Shown one piece after another: positions 11,327 through 24,500 of a DNA stretch of 62,000 nucleotides (the first letter of the stretch is position 1; each line of letters starts with the position of its first letter). The DNA lies in NCBI GenBank assembly GCA_002633005.1, contig NMRA01000475.1:1-62000 (forward strand). Direction: 5' to 3'. The stretch is from Phoronis australis. Lineage: Eukaryota; Phoronida; Phoronidae. Below the pieces are notes generated by a model. That model saw only the letters and a list, made by a program, of their open reading frames with translations, ran no database searches and was not told the DNA's origin. A program made the position numbers and the translations under genes.

Positions 11327-13289
11327 CGACTGCTCTCACAGTCAGACTGTATGAAAAGAAATTGGCGCGAAATTCTTGCCTTCCAAAACGTCACTTCCGG
11401 AGTAGACGACGAGTAATTAATTAAATTACGAAAAGCTGTAAATAAGTGAAAAATATGTCTGGGATAACGAACGAACCCTATTTTTGCTAAAAATGACATG
11501 ATAAAAGGTTGCCTTCGCCTTTAAGGTCAACTTGTTAAAAAAGTCAAGGTCAGTATAAACTAACATAGCGGCTCTGAAGACACCCTTCAAAGACAATGTA
11601 GACCATGGTTTGTGATCGATGACACCTCTCAGGATCTAGGAGGCTCTTTATTTTTAGAAACCCTACATTCTCTACTATAGCACTGTATCCATTTTCAGGT
11701 ATTTTAATTAAAATTGTTTAAATGAATTAAAACAAACGTCATGAACACAATTCAGCAGGTGTTTTGAATGTTTATGTCAATAAATACGACGCAAGACTTT
11801 CCGGTGTCTTTCCTATTACGAGAAACATTTCAATATGCACGTATCTGTCTTCCAAATTTCCATTAAACAGACTGCCACATTCAACAACGTTGTAGGTAAC
11901 AGTTCTGCTATTTTATATCACTCTTCGCCAAACAGTTCGTGTTCTTATTTCATCAACACACCACAGAGACCGCCACCTTCGCATCTCTTCCGTTCCAAAC
12001 TGTTATCTCTCTTCTGAAGCTTAAGCGCCTGAGAAAGAGCTCCATTGGTTTCAGATACCCGAGGAGATTGGAACATGTCCCAGAATTTATCTATGAGCGA
12101 CCTGCTATGTACGACTTGTTCGTCCTTGTTGCAACAGAGGACGACACCGAAGAAAAGATCTGGAATGAAAATAGAGACGTGGTACGCGGTATCATACCCA
12201 CAATGACAAACGTAACTTCTTGTCCGTTTACGGTTCGACTTTTTAGTTCATTGTTCGTTTCGTATGGGTCAATGCGAACGTGGCTCGGGCTGGCAATCAT
12301 TTTGTTTTCCTGATAATTTTCCCAGCTCCTCACTGAGTTCATGATAGATAAGTTTTATAATACACTTACACCCTTCAAATCGTATCTGCCGGCCGCCGGT
12401 TTTGCTGGGCCTGATTAGTTTGTAAGCTGGGTGGCGTCATCGAGAACCAAATGTCTTAGCCGGTTGAGCCGGCTGAACCGACTAAGTAAATCACGTGTAC
12501 CCATGGTTTCACCCGAAAGCACACAGTGGTATAAAAACCCGCCTTCCGCCAAAAACTAGAACTTTTTGATCTAGACTACTTACCCTAATTACAAAATCTG
12601 TCTGAATTTGTTTCTCACTCAAATTAGAAGTGATTTATTGGCTTGAAAGAATTGACAGTTCATTATTTCTTGAGACGAAGCTCATTAAAGAGATGGCTTC
12701 TCGCAAAGGGTCATTTTATGCGCCGAGCAGTTTTAATATGGCTAGTCATTTGGGCGCCGAGCAAGATCTCCGCTTGGCGGCAACTCTTTACAACCTCGGA
12801 AACCATTTCTTATCTGAGTAAGATACAAGTCGAGACCAATTTCACGGCAGTCAGCGGTCGAATTAAAAGTCTAAATCAAAAGTTAGTTTCTACTGCAGTG
12901 TTTCATGTCACTGAAGCCATTTAACCAAAAGATATTCTCACTGAAATGATAACCACTTCAACGTCAACTTAAGATTTCTAAAATAAAATAAATTTGGTCT
13001 TATGTTATCAAGATCAAATGATTGCGCTTCACCAACAAAATGGCTGCCCCAGGTAAGTAGCAGTGGGCTACGTTTTTAATCCAGAAAATATGTACTATAC
13101 AGTAACGGAAATACGTAGAGGTGTTGGTGAGTGTTAATTATGTGAGTAGTATTGTTCAACTAGCGAGATTCATTACATGTTCTAACCTGGTGAAAACATT
13201 CAAGAAGCAGTAGGCCTATGTAGTGGCGTTACATCACACAACTTATTAACACCATAATTATGCGTTTATTGGAACTTTTGTTGCTTATT
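11327..13289. other. No feature recognised
   Basis: Short open frames only. A GC-rich patch at about 12385-12490 has several AGCCGG/CCGGCT inverted units, but no clear element borders. Confidence 0.45.
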
Positions 13290-13309
13290 ATGAAACAATT
13301 TAAAGCTGC

Positions 13310-13425
13310 TATAACCCGGTTTTCGGTCTTAGAAATCGTATTTTGAGAATCAGTTTTCTCCACTGAATAACGAGCGTCAAATAGAGTGTTATCAAAATCC
13401 GGGACCCCTGTGAATATTGCCATTT
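13310..13425 (+). mobile_element. MITE-like repeat, family with TTTTGAGAACCAG arms (diverged copy)
   Basis: Shares TTTTGAGAATCAGTTTTCTCC and ACTGAATAACG with the better preserved copy at 52969-53073 (inverse orientation), followed by a decayed right arm ending GGGACCCCTGTG. No coding capacity. Confidence 0.55.
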
Positions 13426-13519
13426 TTGATTAAAAATAATTATCATTATAATAGTTAATTGTTTCAACTTTTGCCTTACTCAGACGAGAAATGGCTTCTG
13501 GTGTTGGAAAGTATTGACA

Positions 13520-13660
13520 GTTCCTGATCACGTGACACTCGTTGGATCAACTGACCTCTCGTGACAAGCCACTAACTTATTTTGCCTGATCACATTTGAG
13601 TCTGTGCTCGTTGGATCAACTCACCTGTCGTGACAACCTACTTACTTATTGTGCCTGATC
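13520..13660. repeat. Imperfect tandem duplication, about 63-69 bp unit
   Basis: CCTGATCAC, CTCGTTGGATCAACT, TCGTGACAA and ACTTATT each occur twice in the same order, and a third CCTGATC closes the array. Confidence 0.75.
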
Positions 13661-15407
13661 TAAAGGATAACGAATGGTGATTTCTTCCCATGCCCAGAAA
13701 CCCCACCATTCTACGTAAGGAACTAGAATCTGAGACCAGTTTTATAACGAACACGTGGTCTAAATAATTTTGTGGCGGAAGATTGGTTTGTAATAGCTTT
13801 AACGGGCGTAGTGCAATAGTAGCGTCCCAGTCCACTAAAACAATCCTAGTATTTTTCAGGGAAACTTTTTAGCAATGAGCACAGATTAAATACTATAGTA
13901 TTTAATGTAAGGTTTGCTAAGATTTGAGTTCCATCAAATTTGGCGGGATTTTTTAATGCTGGGAAAATCTATTCAATCAACGCCGGTTACAAACTCGCGT
14001 TGTTTTCAAGAAGGAAAGTTTTGATTTGGACCAGCGCTATAAAATTAGTCGCAATTTGTTCCTTGCTCCGATGGGTGATTTCTGGGTTTTCAAAGAACTT
14101 ATATTTCGAATTTTTTTAAGGCCAGTCAACAGGAGCTGCAGTATTATCTGGTACCCTCGATCACAACAGGTCGGTGGAAATGATTCCTGCGAAATTTATG
14201 GGATCATGAAATAATAGGGATCTTTACTGGTAAGAATGCCTGCTAAGACAACACTACGAGCAGTCGTTATCTTAAGACTTAGAGATATACTTGTACTTAC
14301 TTGCCAACAAGAAAATTACACGAAAACCAGTCATTTTCTCCAGCTGAAGTGTTTGGAAGATATAAGGTTCTCTGAACAAACCACCTGTTGAACTGACAAA
14401 CAAATCGATGTCAATAAGTATTTAATATCGAGACACTCCTGCGCCTACGTCAATGTCGACAAGGTTCAATAATTGATTGTGTGGAACAGGGAACCATCCG
14501 TTTATTAACATTTTTTCTAAAAAATATTGAATTTCCATCGAATTGAAGAGACATAGCGGATTTGTTGTTATTTGTTCAAAAAAACTAAAAGCGTTCAGAT
14601 AAAAGTTCATTCAAACTGTTAAAATCTCTTTAAAAACATTAAAACATTCGTTATCTTTTCTTGACATGTGTTCATGCAGTGAGTCACGTCGGATTTTGTG
14701 AGAGCGTTGGTATTTTATTATTTATTAAATTCAAGTGGTAACGCAGTTTGTCAATGGCAACATCAACAAGGGCGTGTTCCGTAAACGCAGACTATTATCG
14801 AGTAATGCTAAGTGCTACCACGTGCTTCGCTTCTAATCCCACACAAGGACCAAAGACCCATCCGGGCCTACAAATTCTATCGCAAGACATGATTTTGAGA
14901 TTTTGAGTGGCTAAACCTAAGTGAAAATGATTGTTTTTTTTACATCACCATAACAACAAAATTGTAATACAAAATAAAGTTAATTTATTTTAAATAAAAC
15001 AAAATACATAAATAATATTTTGTAAAACCAAAAACCAATCCAAAGTACATAGTTATCAACGCAGCAGCACAGTAAACATTTCGAGGAATCACAGCGATAG
15101 CTCTAGTCTGAAATTTATCTTTTCATACACCAAAGCAAGTGCAAAAGAAATTTTGAATTTCATTCAAATAGTAAAAATATTGTTAAAAATATTAACAATG
15201 TCCAGATTGTGGAACAGTCCATAACACATAAATAAGCATGGACGATCAACATCACAAGTTTATAACCAGTTGGTAAAGTATATCTTGAAAGAAATGGCTT
15301 GATGTTAGGATCTTCACCATGTCCGTGAGGAAAATCTTCCTAGATTGACAAAGGTTCTCAGTGTAATCGAGCGGTCTTTCGTACCGGTAGCTAACCCTCA
15401 CAAAGGA

Positions 15408-15490
15408 GAGTAATAGTCACTTACACGGGCACCACTTTTTGAGAACCATTTTCCACTAAATAACAGCCATCAAATTGCCAAAAAGGGATG
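15408..15490 (+). mobile_element. MITE-like repeat, same family as 52969-53073 (partial)
   Basis: AATAGTCACTTACACGGGCA then TTTTTGAGAACCATTTTCCAC and TAAATAACAGCC match the left arm and centre of the copy at 52969-53073 read on the other strand. The right arm is decayed. Confidence 0.55.
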
Positions 15491-15799
15491 TACCGCTAAA
15501 TATTGACTCTTTTACATTAAGGCTTATGAAAATTGTAGAACATTTCGAACATTTTAAGTCACTCCTCCAACAACGAGTGAATTCGAATACGTTCCCTGGA
15601 GTAGAACTCTTGCGGCTTGTTAACAGTCTTCTTCAGAAGAACAGTTGTACCTGAAAAAGCAGTGGCACAATTAAAATAATCCACTTAGTAAAAGATCAGG
15701 TCGTAACGAGTGGCTAACTTAATACTGCAACAGTTTGCGTTTTGAATTGTAAAAACAGTATTTTTACTGTTGAAAATGCATCTCTATCATAAACAATTT

Positions 15800-16032
15800 A
15801 ACAAGAGCAACGCAAAGCGTTGAAAAGCATCCACGATTCAAGTGTTTATTAGTATCCAGAAATATATAAAACAAAAACACCACTAGGGGGCACAACATCG
15901 ATAAATTTCGTACGAACCAAGACAAGTATTGTCGTATTTTTAATAGAGACTCATCTGCCAAATTTCGTTAACATCCTTCAAGGTACTTAGTACATGTAGA
16001 GTCATACACGTTCATGTATATGTGGGCGCATC
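15800..16032 (+). mobile_element. Short copy of a repeat family with palindromic 5' end and GGGCGCAT 3' end
   Basis: Starts AACAAGAG then the palindrome CAACGCAAAGCGTTG (15808-15822) and finishes TATGTGGGCGCAT. The same start occurs at 45567 and 58921, and the same end at 60676. This copy lacks the long tandem interior and keeps one CTCF-like sequence near 15877 (ACCACTAGGGGGCACA). The architecture (short inverted subterminal motifs, hairpin, tandem interior) recalls pearl/Helentron-type non-autonomous elements of marine invertebrates. Confidence 0.65.
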
Positions 16033-16148
16033 AAAAACTGTTTATTCATTACAAAGTAGAAAAGTGAACAACATGTAGAAGAGCCAACCCAACTGACGTC
16101 TGGTTTGCGGTCGGACTAAAAGAAGGCAGATCAGACGAGTGAGAGCGT

Positions 16149-16415
16149 TCACATGTGGAACTTTTTTCCAGTTGGCTTATGAAACTCTGATCTACCTTCA
16201 AATGGGACAGGATGAGAACGTTGGTATAAGTGTTCGGCTAGCACGCATTTGTATGGGGCATCCGGGCATTCATTGAATAGCGGACCCATGTGTTGGCATT
16301 CAAATACTTGCAGGTTTGTCACCGAGCCCGACGAACCGTCCCCTGTGTATACGCCAACAAAAAGTCCCAGTGCAATGATAGCTTGTCCGTACTGATTTGA
16401 AATGCTTGAATACAA
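16149..16415 (-). CDS. Unrecognised open frame, possibly a last exon
   Basis: The minus strand is open for about 88 codons without an ATG start at the upstream end. A possible acceptor (CAAATCAG) lies just inside. The peptide has balanced composition with five Cys: QVFECQHMGPLFNECP, then YKCVLAEHLYQ and KPTGKKFHM to a TGA. It begins with a short hydrophobic run (AIIALGLFVGVYTG). I do not recognise it. It lies 3' of the SNCAIP exons on the same strand but does not resemble the synphilin C-terminus. It could be an exon of another gene or chance. Confidence 0.22.
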   Translation of the reverse strand: MYSSISNQYGQAIIALGLFVGVYTGDGSSGSVTNLQVFECQHMGPLFNECPDAPYKCVLAEHLYQRSHPVPFEGRSEFHKPTGKKFHM

Positions 16416-16616
16416 AAATCTATGTGTTCAAATTACAGATACATACCAAGAGCGATTTTCTGTACTTTCTTCAAACACGCTATCTTCGCCCTGGAACAAT
16501 ATTAATACATGTGGAGGTGGATTTTTGGAGAATTCTTAGAGAGAAGAAACTAAATAAGACAACATAGGCAACTGGCAGTGAAACCATCCATTAATTTTAC
16601 GAATGTCAAGGTTACT

Positions 16617-16780
16617 CATGGGCGGCGCACCATAGGGTGCAGGGGGTGGGGTGTTGCTATAGCCCCCACTTTTTCAGTGCCACGCCGCACATAGTCTATA
16701 GGCGGTGCACCACACGTAGGCTGAGGGGGCTTTAGCCTCCCCCTCCACCACTTTTTTCAATGCTGCGCCGCCCATGTTAC
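16617..16780. mobile_element. MITE-like element with ATGGGCGGCGCA inverted ends
   Basis: Begins CATGGGCGGCGCACCATAG and ends CTGCGCCGCCCATG, inverted copies about 160 bp apart. The interior has two GGTGCA...CCCCC...CCACTTTTT blocks, an internal duplication. No coding capacity. Confidence 0.65.
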
Positions 16781-18547
16781 TGATTTGAATGCGCTTTGCA
16801 GCAAGAAAATTGCGTGAACAGGATTCAAGCAGAGTGTGACTGAACATTAGTTAAGCAATTCACTCGAAGCAAAGGGTGAAATCTTAAATGATGAACAACA
16901 AGAAAAGATAACGCAAAGCCGGTAGTTGTATAGCCACGCTTCTGGTTTAAAGAGTCACTTCTTTCCACTAGCTTACAACCAAAACAGGGATATTGTAAAT
17001 TAGAATTATGTCTAATCGACTCAATGCATCTAAAGGTTTCTCATCATGATAGCAATTGTTCAAGTTCAATACTCTGGTCTGTCGCCGATAATGACACTTT
17101 AAAGCTGCATTTCGCCGCTGTTTAGCTTTGGGGTTTAAAAATAATTCCGCGCTCATCCGCTTTTAAAGTATTATTTACCGATTGAGCTGGCAGCTGAAGT
17201 CACAGGCAATGGATACCTGCGCCATTTTCGAATTTGCAATTTTAGGGTTGGCCAAACCTAAATAAACCCCAAAGCGTTGTTTTAGTATCAGAACCAGAAA
17301 TTTATATTGTATGCAGGCCTTGGCCGGTCTCATGATACAGTTTACATTGCAACTTTACCCTGATAAAAGTCGGCTTCGACATTCTTTTTGTTTGCGGAAA
17401 TGGAATCCCTTTACCGGTAAGGAATATTATTCGGTTTTCGTTTTAGCCAGCTAAACAGCACGAAATGCAAACGCTCTGCTGGCTAACCTAAATCCAATGG
17501 TTTAGTATTTTAAGGGCACATAAAAGTAGTAAAGTCACCGACCTTAATGTCGGCGAATGTCTGACAGACAACAGCGAGAATTGGCAATTCGTAAAATTAC
17601 AAAAACCAAATTGTTACGGATTTTATTGTTTCACAGCTTTGGTCAAAGCTAATGACTTCAAAAATCTACCCTATTCAACAGCAACCTCTGAACGCTCTAA
17701 CTATGGCATTCATTTTCTGTCATGGTCTAGAAAGAATAGACATTTTAGGTGACTGAGTAACCTAATACAGAATTTCCTTGATTCTGGTTCTTGAGTAACG
17801 AGGAAATGTTCGTTTACGACAGGAAATTGTTTGGCACAAGTGGTCCAAAATGTCATGCGGCAATCTGCCAGTGAAATGTAGTTAGCAATCACACAAAAAA
17901 TCAAACTCAGACAAACTGTTCAAGCGGAAGCGGTTATGTGGGTGAGTTCCGTGGACCCAAGGCACTCGCCAGAAAAGCTAGTGTGATCAATGTGCCTAGC
18001 TCGTAATGCTTGGCGATATCTTACAAAGACTTGAGTGATCTTATGTTTTCGCGAGATTCATGCATCTACGGAACGCAACCCTGTGCACATCGACTCAAAC
18101 AGGTGGTTAGTCTTAGCACAAGATTGTCGTTTCACACGTCTTACCAGCGAAAAGTTATCGCCAAAGGCATCAAGCGGTAGCGATTTACTGTGAGGTAGAT
18201 TTTGAGGCAAATTGTTGGATGGCGAAAGGTCACGATTTGCCTGAGAAAGATCGAGTAGAAATCAGTGTAAGGAAATGATAATGTGTTAAATTTTAAAGAA
18301 AATTTTGTACACTTGGAGTTCGCAACAGCTGAAGCGTATACAATTACTGGATTGAAAGAAATGAATAGTGATGACGTCGGAGAGGAAAATCTTCATTCAA
18401 AGAAAACGCCTATTTACACTTGTGTTCCTTTGTCCTATTAGGTAAAGAAGCGTAACATATGCTCGGATGAAAATTGTTTGTCAATTGAAAGTATTTTAGT
18501 ACATTAAAAATGTACCAAGCTAACAATTGCGTATAAAAACTAGCAGA
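16781..18547. other. Non-coding DNA downstream of the last recognised SNCAIP exon
   Basis: No protein-like frame was recognised. If the donor at 18595-18590 is used, at least one further SNCAIP exon and the 3' UTR should lie here or further left, but I could not identify it. Confidence 0.4.
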
Positions 18548-21500
18548 TCAAAAAAAAAGAAAATGCAAGAGGTAACGTTGATTCAGTGCACTTACGATTT
18601 GCCCGCGGTTGTCATTTCGACGGCCACTTTCATTGGAACTCTTGAACGGAGGCGCGCCTTTAGTTTCAAATTTGCCACAAGGTGTCCGGTTATGCCGTTG
18701 GTGCGAACCAGTGTGCCCATTACAGGGCGTTTGTGTGTGGCGCTGTATTCCGTTTTGGAAGGGAACCAACATCTGCAGTGTGTTTGGCTTCTTCGGTGGT
18801 GTCCGAATCATTGGGCCTGTGCCCACCATGGCTCGCGGACTGACTCGGTTTAGATAGTCGACGACACTTTGGCCTGAAGATACAGTCAGTAATCCGTTCT
18901 TGTTGTCCATCTTGGAGAGACACTCTTTCTTGCTGTCCGCGCGTGCAGGAGACTTGGCACGAGAGTGAGGAGATGGGGCGATAGGCGTGTCGTCGTCGTC
19001 GTCATGCTGAATAATGATGCTCTCGTCGTTGCACTGAAACAATGATTTAGGTTGCAAATGACTGAGAGACTCTAGCGAAGAGCCAAGCGATGAACTCCTT
19101 GGCGACTGCTTATACAATGTCCCGGGTTTCATTTCTGGTGTCGGGGTTCTTGAAGTAGAGTTTTGCTGCAATGGTGCCTTGAATTCCGGCGTCGCGGTAC
19201 GAGGAGAGTATTTTGGAGGAGGTTTTTTCAACGGCATCGGCGGTTGTTTCAGAAGTTGTCGAGGTGGTTGTTTTGACGAGTTGGTAACCGTAGAATTTTG
19301 AGATTTTACTAGCGGTGGATGCCCTTTTAATGCGCCTTCTTTCTCAAACTTTGCAACAATCTTGTTGAAATTTAGTGATTTTATTTGTTCCTTTTCGCGA
19401 TCTCGCCTGAGTTCATTTTCTAAGCTCCGTGTACTTTCGGAATTTGTATCGTCGCTGTCACATTTTCCGTTCGAGAAGGCGGGTGGCACTTCACCCGCTA
19501 TGCAATCCGGCTCATCCACGCCTATATTTACGGAAGGTTTTACTATTCCATTTGTCCGAACGTCTATCTTTCCGTTTTTCAAAACAACTGCAAATTCTCT
19601 AGCGTTTTGCGTCAGATGTTTGTTTTCTTTTTGAGGCCCGGAAACCTTCTCAACAACACCGCCATTACCGTTCATATTGGCAGCAGATATATTACTCTGG
19701 TTCAACCTTCTTCTCCGCAACTCTTCATCGTCTGGGCTCTCTTCCGTAATGCTCACCATTTTGACTCTTAAGTCATTACCACTGGTGTCGGACACACTAT
19801 TGCCTCTCGAGCTGAATCTATAACTAGTTGCTGGCGATGACATGGCGGAATAATGGGAAGGTTTGTGAGGACTACTGGGCGGTGTCACTACGCTCAGCGG
19901 CATCGTGTTCTCATGCCGCTCTTTTATAGCTGTGTGAAACACCATCAGCTTGTGAGAGACTTCGTTGAACTTTCTCCTGAAATAGGACATATTTGCAATT
20001 TTTACTTACTTTTTACACAGAAAAAGGAAGAATTTGTCTGCACATTCTAAATCCATTCATTCAGACTCGTTATTCATGTGACTTGTCACGTTTCTTTTGT
20101 TCCCCCATCAAAACTGCAACAGGTCAAGCGAACCGACTTATTACATTAATCTATGAATTTTCATAACAACAAGTTTTACCGAAATCAGTCGTTGTTGAGG
20201 TTCAAATTGGCAAGAAAATTGATTGGATGTGAAAAATGTTTTGTTTTTCTATCTTCAACAACGGCTATCCAAGTAGCTGCAGTTAGAGTTTTGGTCTCAT
20301 CCCCGCGATCTCTAAATATTTTCCGATGTACCCCTTTACGTACCTCATGAGCTCTTTCGTCTCCGAATACTCCGTAGTCACTGGACTGGGTTCTCGACTC
20401 ATCTGTCTGAATCTCTGCTCAATACTCTTCATCCTCCTTTTCCCCTCGTCCACGTTTCTCTTGGACGACGGCTGTTCATCACTTTCGGATTGGTTCCTCG
20501 GCGACTTCAGCGACTCGGTTAGCTTCTCTGCTTTATCTAGAACCTGATGAACCATCTGGTTCCTAAAACAACACAATTAAATAATTGGCATATGTTTATT
20601 CATTGTATGAAATCGTCTATGACATTTAACTTTTCACAAACAAATTTTGTGCAAGTCCAGGGTCTCTTTCATGAAAGTGACCTTAAGACAGAAATTTGGT
20701 CTTACGCTCCACATTTTTATTTCTAAAAATAACTGAAACTCAATTTACAAAAAATAAAGTATCTGAGAATACACCCGTAACTGTTACTTATTGTGAAAAT
20801 TTGTGCAAATTATTTTCAGGTATTGGTGTACTCATAATTACATGACTACACTTTTATTTTGAAAACTGTGAAGTGGGAATATAAGACCAAATTTCTGTCT
20901 TAAGTCATGAATCAGTTTTCTTAAAACGGACACGAGGTCTGTCAAAGCACAGATCAAGTTCAGTGTCGTTTCCCATACTCCAAGGCTAATCGAACAGTAT
21001 ATTTCGGGTTTCTGTCTATGTACATATATTATGTTGAAGGACTGACGTGCTGACTCTTTCGAATTGGCGCTCATTAGATTGTTAATTGACATATTGCTAT
21101 CAAATTATACTTACTGCTTCTCTGACTGGGTCATCCCTTTTTCAGCCTTATCCAGTAAACTACGATGATCTCTCAAAAGTCCTTGTAGTTGCGACACGAT
21201 ATCACCAAGGAGGTTTCTCACATCCTTCTCAAATGATTTGGAAGGCGACTGTTTGTCTGTTTCTTTATGTTGCTGTTGGTCTAGCAAGATCTTGTTAATT
21301 TCTAAACACTGTGAAAATAACCAAATAATCATGAACTACGGAAACGCTGTCTAATCTTTCCTTCAGCTAAGCCTGCTTTAGGTCTGCTTTTGTTCTCCTG
21401 AACGACGGAAGGTTCTACCGTTGAAAAATAATGAAAATCACAAAGCGACACTCCTACGGCATTTGAATCTCACTTAACTAAGAAACGGAGCCGTGGTTTA

Positions 21501-24500
21501 AATAAAAAGTAAATAAAAGCACATACCTCTTCTAAGTAGCCTTTTAGAGAAGCATTTTCTTCCCGTAGACTGGAATAAATGAATGAGAATATCACATTTG
21601 CAAAATATATTCAAGTGACTCGGTTAACTATTTAGCTGGAAGCAAGTTTTCTGCACAGATCAGTGTTACCACTTCATTATATCATATCAAAAGATCTCGT
21701 CTCGAATGTTAATTAAATACACTAAAGAAACAGGAGCTGAATATAGCTGCTGGCTTAGAGTTTATTAGAACTCCCTCTACAGTCAGTATCCTCCTTTATG
21801 ACAACAATATACTTACGTTCTGACTTCATTCGCGCTCTCGGACACTTCAACTGACAACTGCATGCACGACTCGACCACGATCAAATAGTTGACGCAGTGG
21901 TAATGTCCGGCTTGGTCAGCGAACACACACGGCGACTGGCCGGCGTAGTTCTCCATGGTTACGTCCATGTTAAATTCGACAAGTGTCTGAAACACACAAA
22001 AATGGAAAATTATGTAGTTTTAAGAACTTATCGAGAATTTTAAACGGGGTTGTTTCGAAAAGATGCTCTTTTCCAGTACGTCAAGGTTGTTCTCTAGTAA
22101 ACGTGAGCTGTGGTTTTCTAGAAAACAATTGGGAACATTGCGAAAACGACATCGTCATCTTTTTTAGTTCCACCAACACGGGCGCTGTACAGCGACACAA
22201 GCAACAGTTTACCTACCTGTAAACATCCCAGGTGACCGTTCCTCGCTGCCATGTGTGCCGGTGTGTTCCCCTCGTCGTCCACACACTCCAGGTTCATATC
22301 CTCTGTCTGCATCATAGTTAGAAGAGTGTACAAGCAATTCACGTGTCCAGAACCGCACGCCAGATGGAGCAGACACCGCGAATGATTCTCCGTTGGATAC
22401 AATTCGTTGCAAGCTGGCGTGTTGCGTAAAAGCCAACTCAAACATTTTGCTCTTCCATTCTGAAACAAAATATTATACAGTTATGATTGGGATGTCAGAC
22501 TGTATAATTTGTATCAATCTAAGAGAGATTTGCTTTAATGGTTTCTTATGCTATATAGAACGAAGTAGCCCGAGTTGTAATGAGGCAAATCTTATAGCAT
22601 GCCGCAGTAGCATGTTGAGTAATATCATATATCGTTTGAACGTACCACTATGGCGACTTCAGTTGGTGTTTGGTCGAGATCGTTACACTGAGACAGGAGC
22701 TCTCCACATTTAGAAGAGAGTAGCCGCAGACAGTCGAGGTTGCCAGTCGCCGCCGCTAGATGCACCATAGTGTTGCCGTTGGGATCCAGCATATTCCCAA
22801 TCTCTGGACTGGATATCGTTGTGTCCATTGTGGCTGGCATGTTAGGTTCCTGAAAGAAAATGAATTTCGTTTACTTTCGGAAAAAGGATGATTCGCGCAG
22901 AAACTTGAGGCTTAGAAACCTTACCTTGTTGATATGCCACGTCAACACAGCATTAGAAACTCTTGGGACAGCATGTTATGTCAGGAAATAATCTGACTAA
23001 AGTTTGAACTTTTCAGATACATTTCACTGAAGTGTTTAAGTGGTTGGTTCTTCAAGGGTCAACTGATACGGCATGACAGGTGTAATGGATGTAATTCGTT
23101 TTATTTGGGAGAGGTGCTAGTGTAATTATCCGTGTACACACTAACACAAAGATGCTCATAATTATGGCATCAGTTAGTTCCACATAAGAGAGTAACCCAG
23201 ATTTTTGCTGGTCAGTTATGATTGGTTACCGTAGGGCAAACAGCTTATCACTTTTGCGGCATTCATCATAGTTGAAGTGATTTCCACAAAAAACGTTTTG
23301 AACTGATGCGACCTCCAATTTGCTAGAGTTTCAACTGGACCATCACAACAAACACAGCCTAACTGTTGGCACACCATCGAAACATATCTCGTGCTTGGAA
23401 CACCTTGAACAGTACTCTTCAACTATCCCAATAAATATAACTGTTGGCGCAGCATCGAAACATATCTCGTGCCTGGAACACCTTGAATACTCTTCAACTA
23501 TCGTGCAAACGCGGTAGAATGCACACACTCAACTTGAAAGAAACAATGACCACAATTCCAAGCTCACTGTATGCAATAATCATCGACCAGACGTCCATAA
23601 CGTAGTCACAAACTCATACCCGGGCTCCCGATGTCATCTAAGGCTATTTACCTTTCAGTCGATAATGCAACTGGATCTAGGATATAGTTACACTTACCAA
23701 GAATGCTAAACCGTTTGTTGACCTACCGTTATTAAAACATAACAAAAATGTCACGTAATAACCCTCAAAACATTGGGTTGAATAGAAGATACGGTATATC
23801 GTCGGACACTGGCAAGAGTATCTCATTATTTGCCTTCGATATTAATAAAACGCTCAGCATGTCTGCAAATCGAATCTAGCGCTTCAAATGTTACTCAAGA
23901 TCAGTATTAGCTGGTTAATGTCAGTGGAGCAACGGTCTGTAGATTGTCCTCGTTATTTGAACAAATGTTTACCTGGCGAATTTGAAATTACGACAAACAC
24001 TTGAGAGAATGAGAAAGAGTGAGAGAGAGGATTCGATTTGAACATAACGACAATGCGGTCCACACAATTGTGCTTTAAATTTACTAGCTACTCTTACAGG
24101 CCGTGGAATTTTAATAACATTAGCAGTTCTCTATACCGGCATATCACTGACGGCGATGTATTATTGAATGTTCTCAGTAAACAGACTAATCTTGTGAAGG
24201 TAACAAATGCCATCCTGCGACAGTGCTCAATTTCATTTTATATGAATTTCCTGCAGGGCGATCTATTCATATCAACACAAATACACTTGACAAATGTTAA
24301 AAGGAACTAAAATATTATACCTATAAAATACGGATTAAGCCTATCAAACGATAATGTTAGTCTTGATCCGCGCATTAAACCTACAATATTAGATAATATA
24401 CGTCGTTAGCTTTATCTGTCGTATACTTACAAAACACACAAAACATGAGCCTGCCTCGCGACACGACCGACACCACTTAACACCAGATATAGTTTTGGCT

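Noticed and set aside
18527-18923. Plus- and minus-strand frames overlapping the SNCAIP tail exon
   Set aside because: Shadows of the coding frame on the opposite strand or in other frames.
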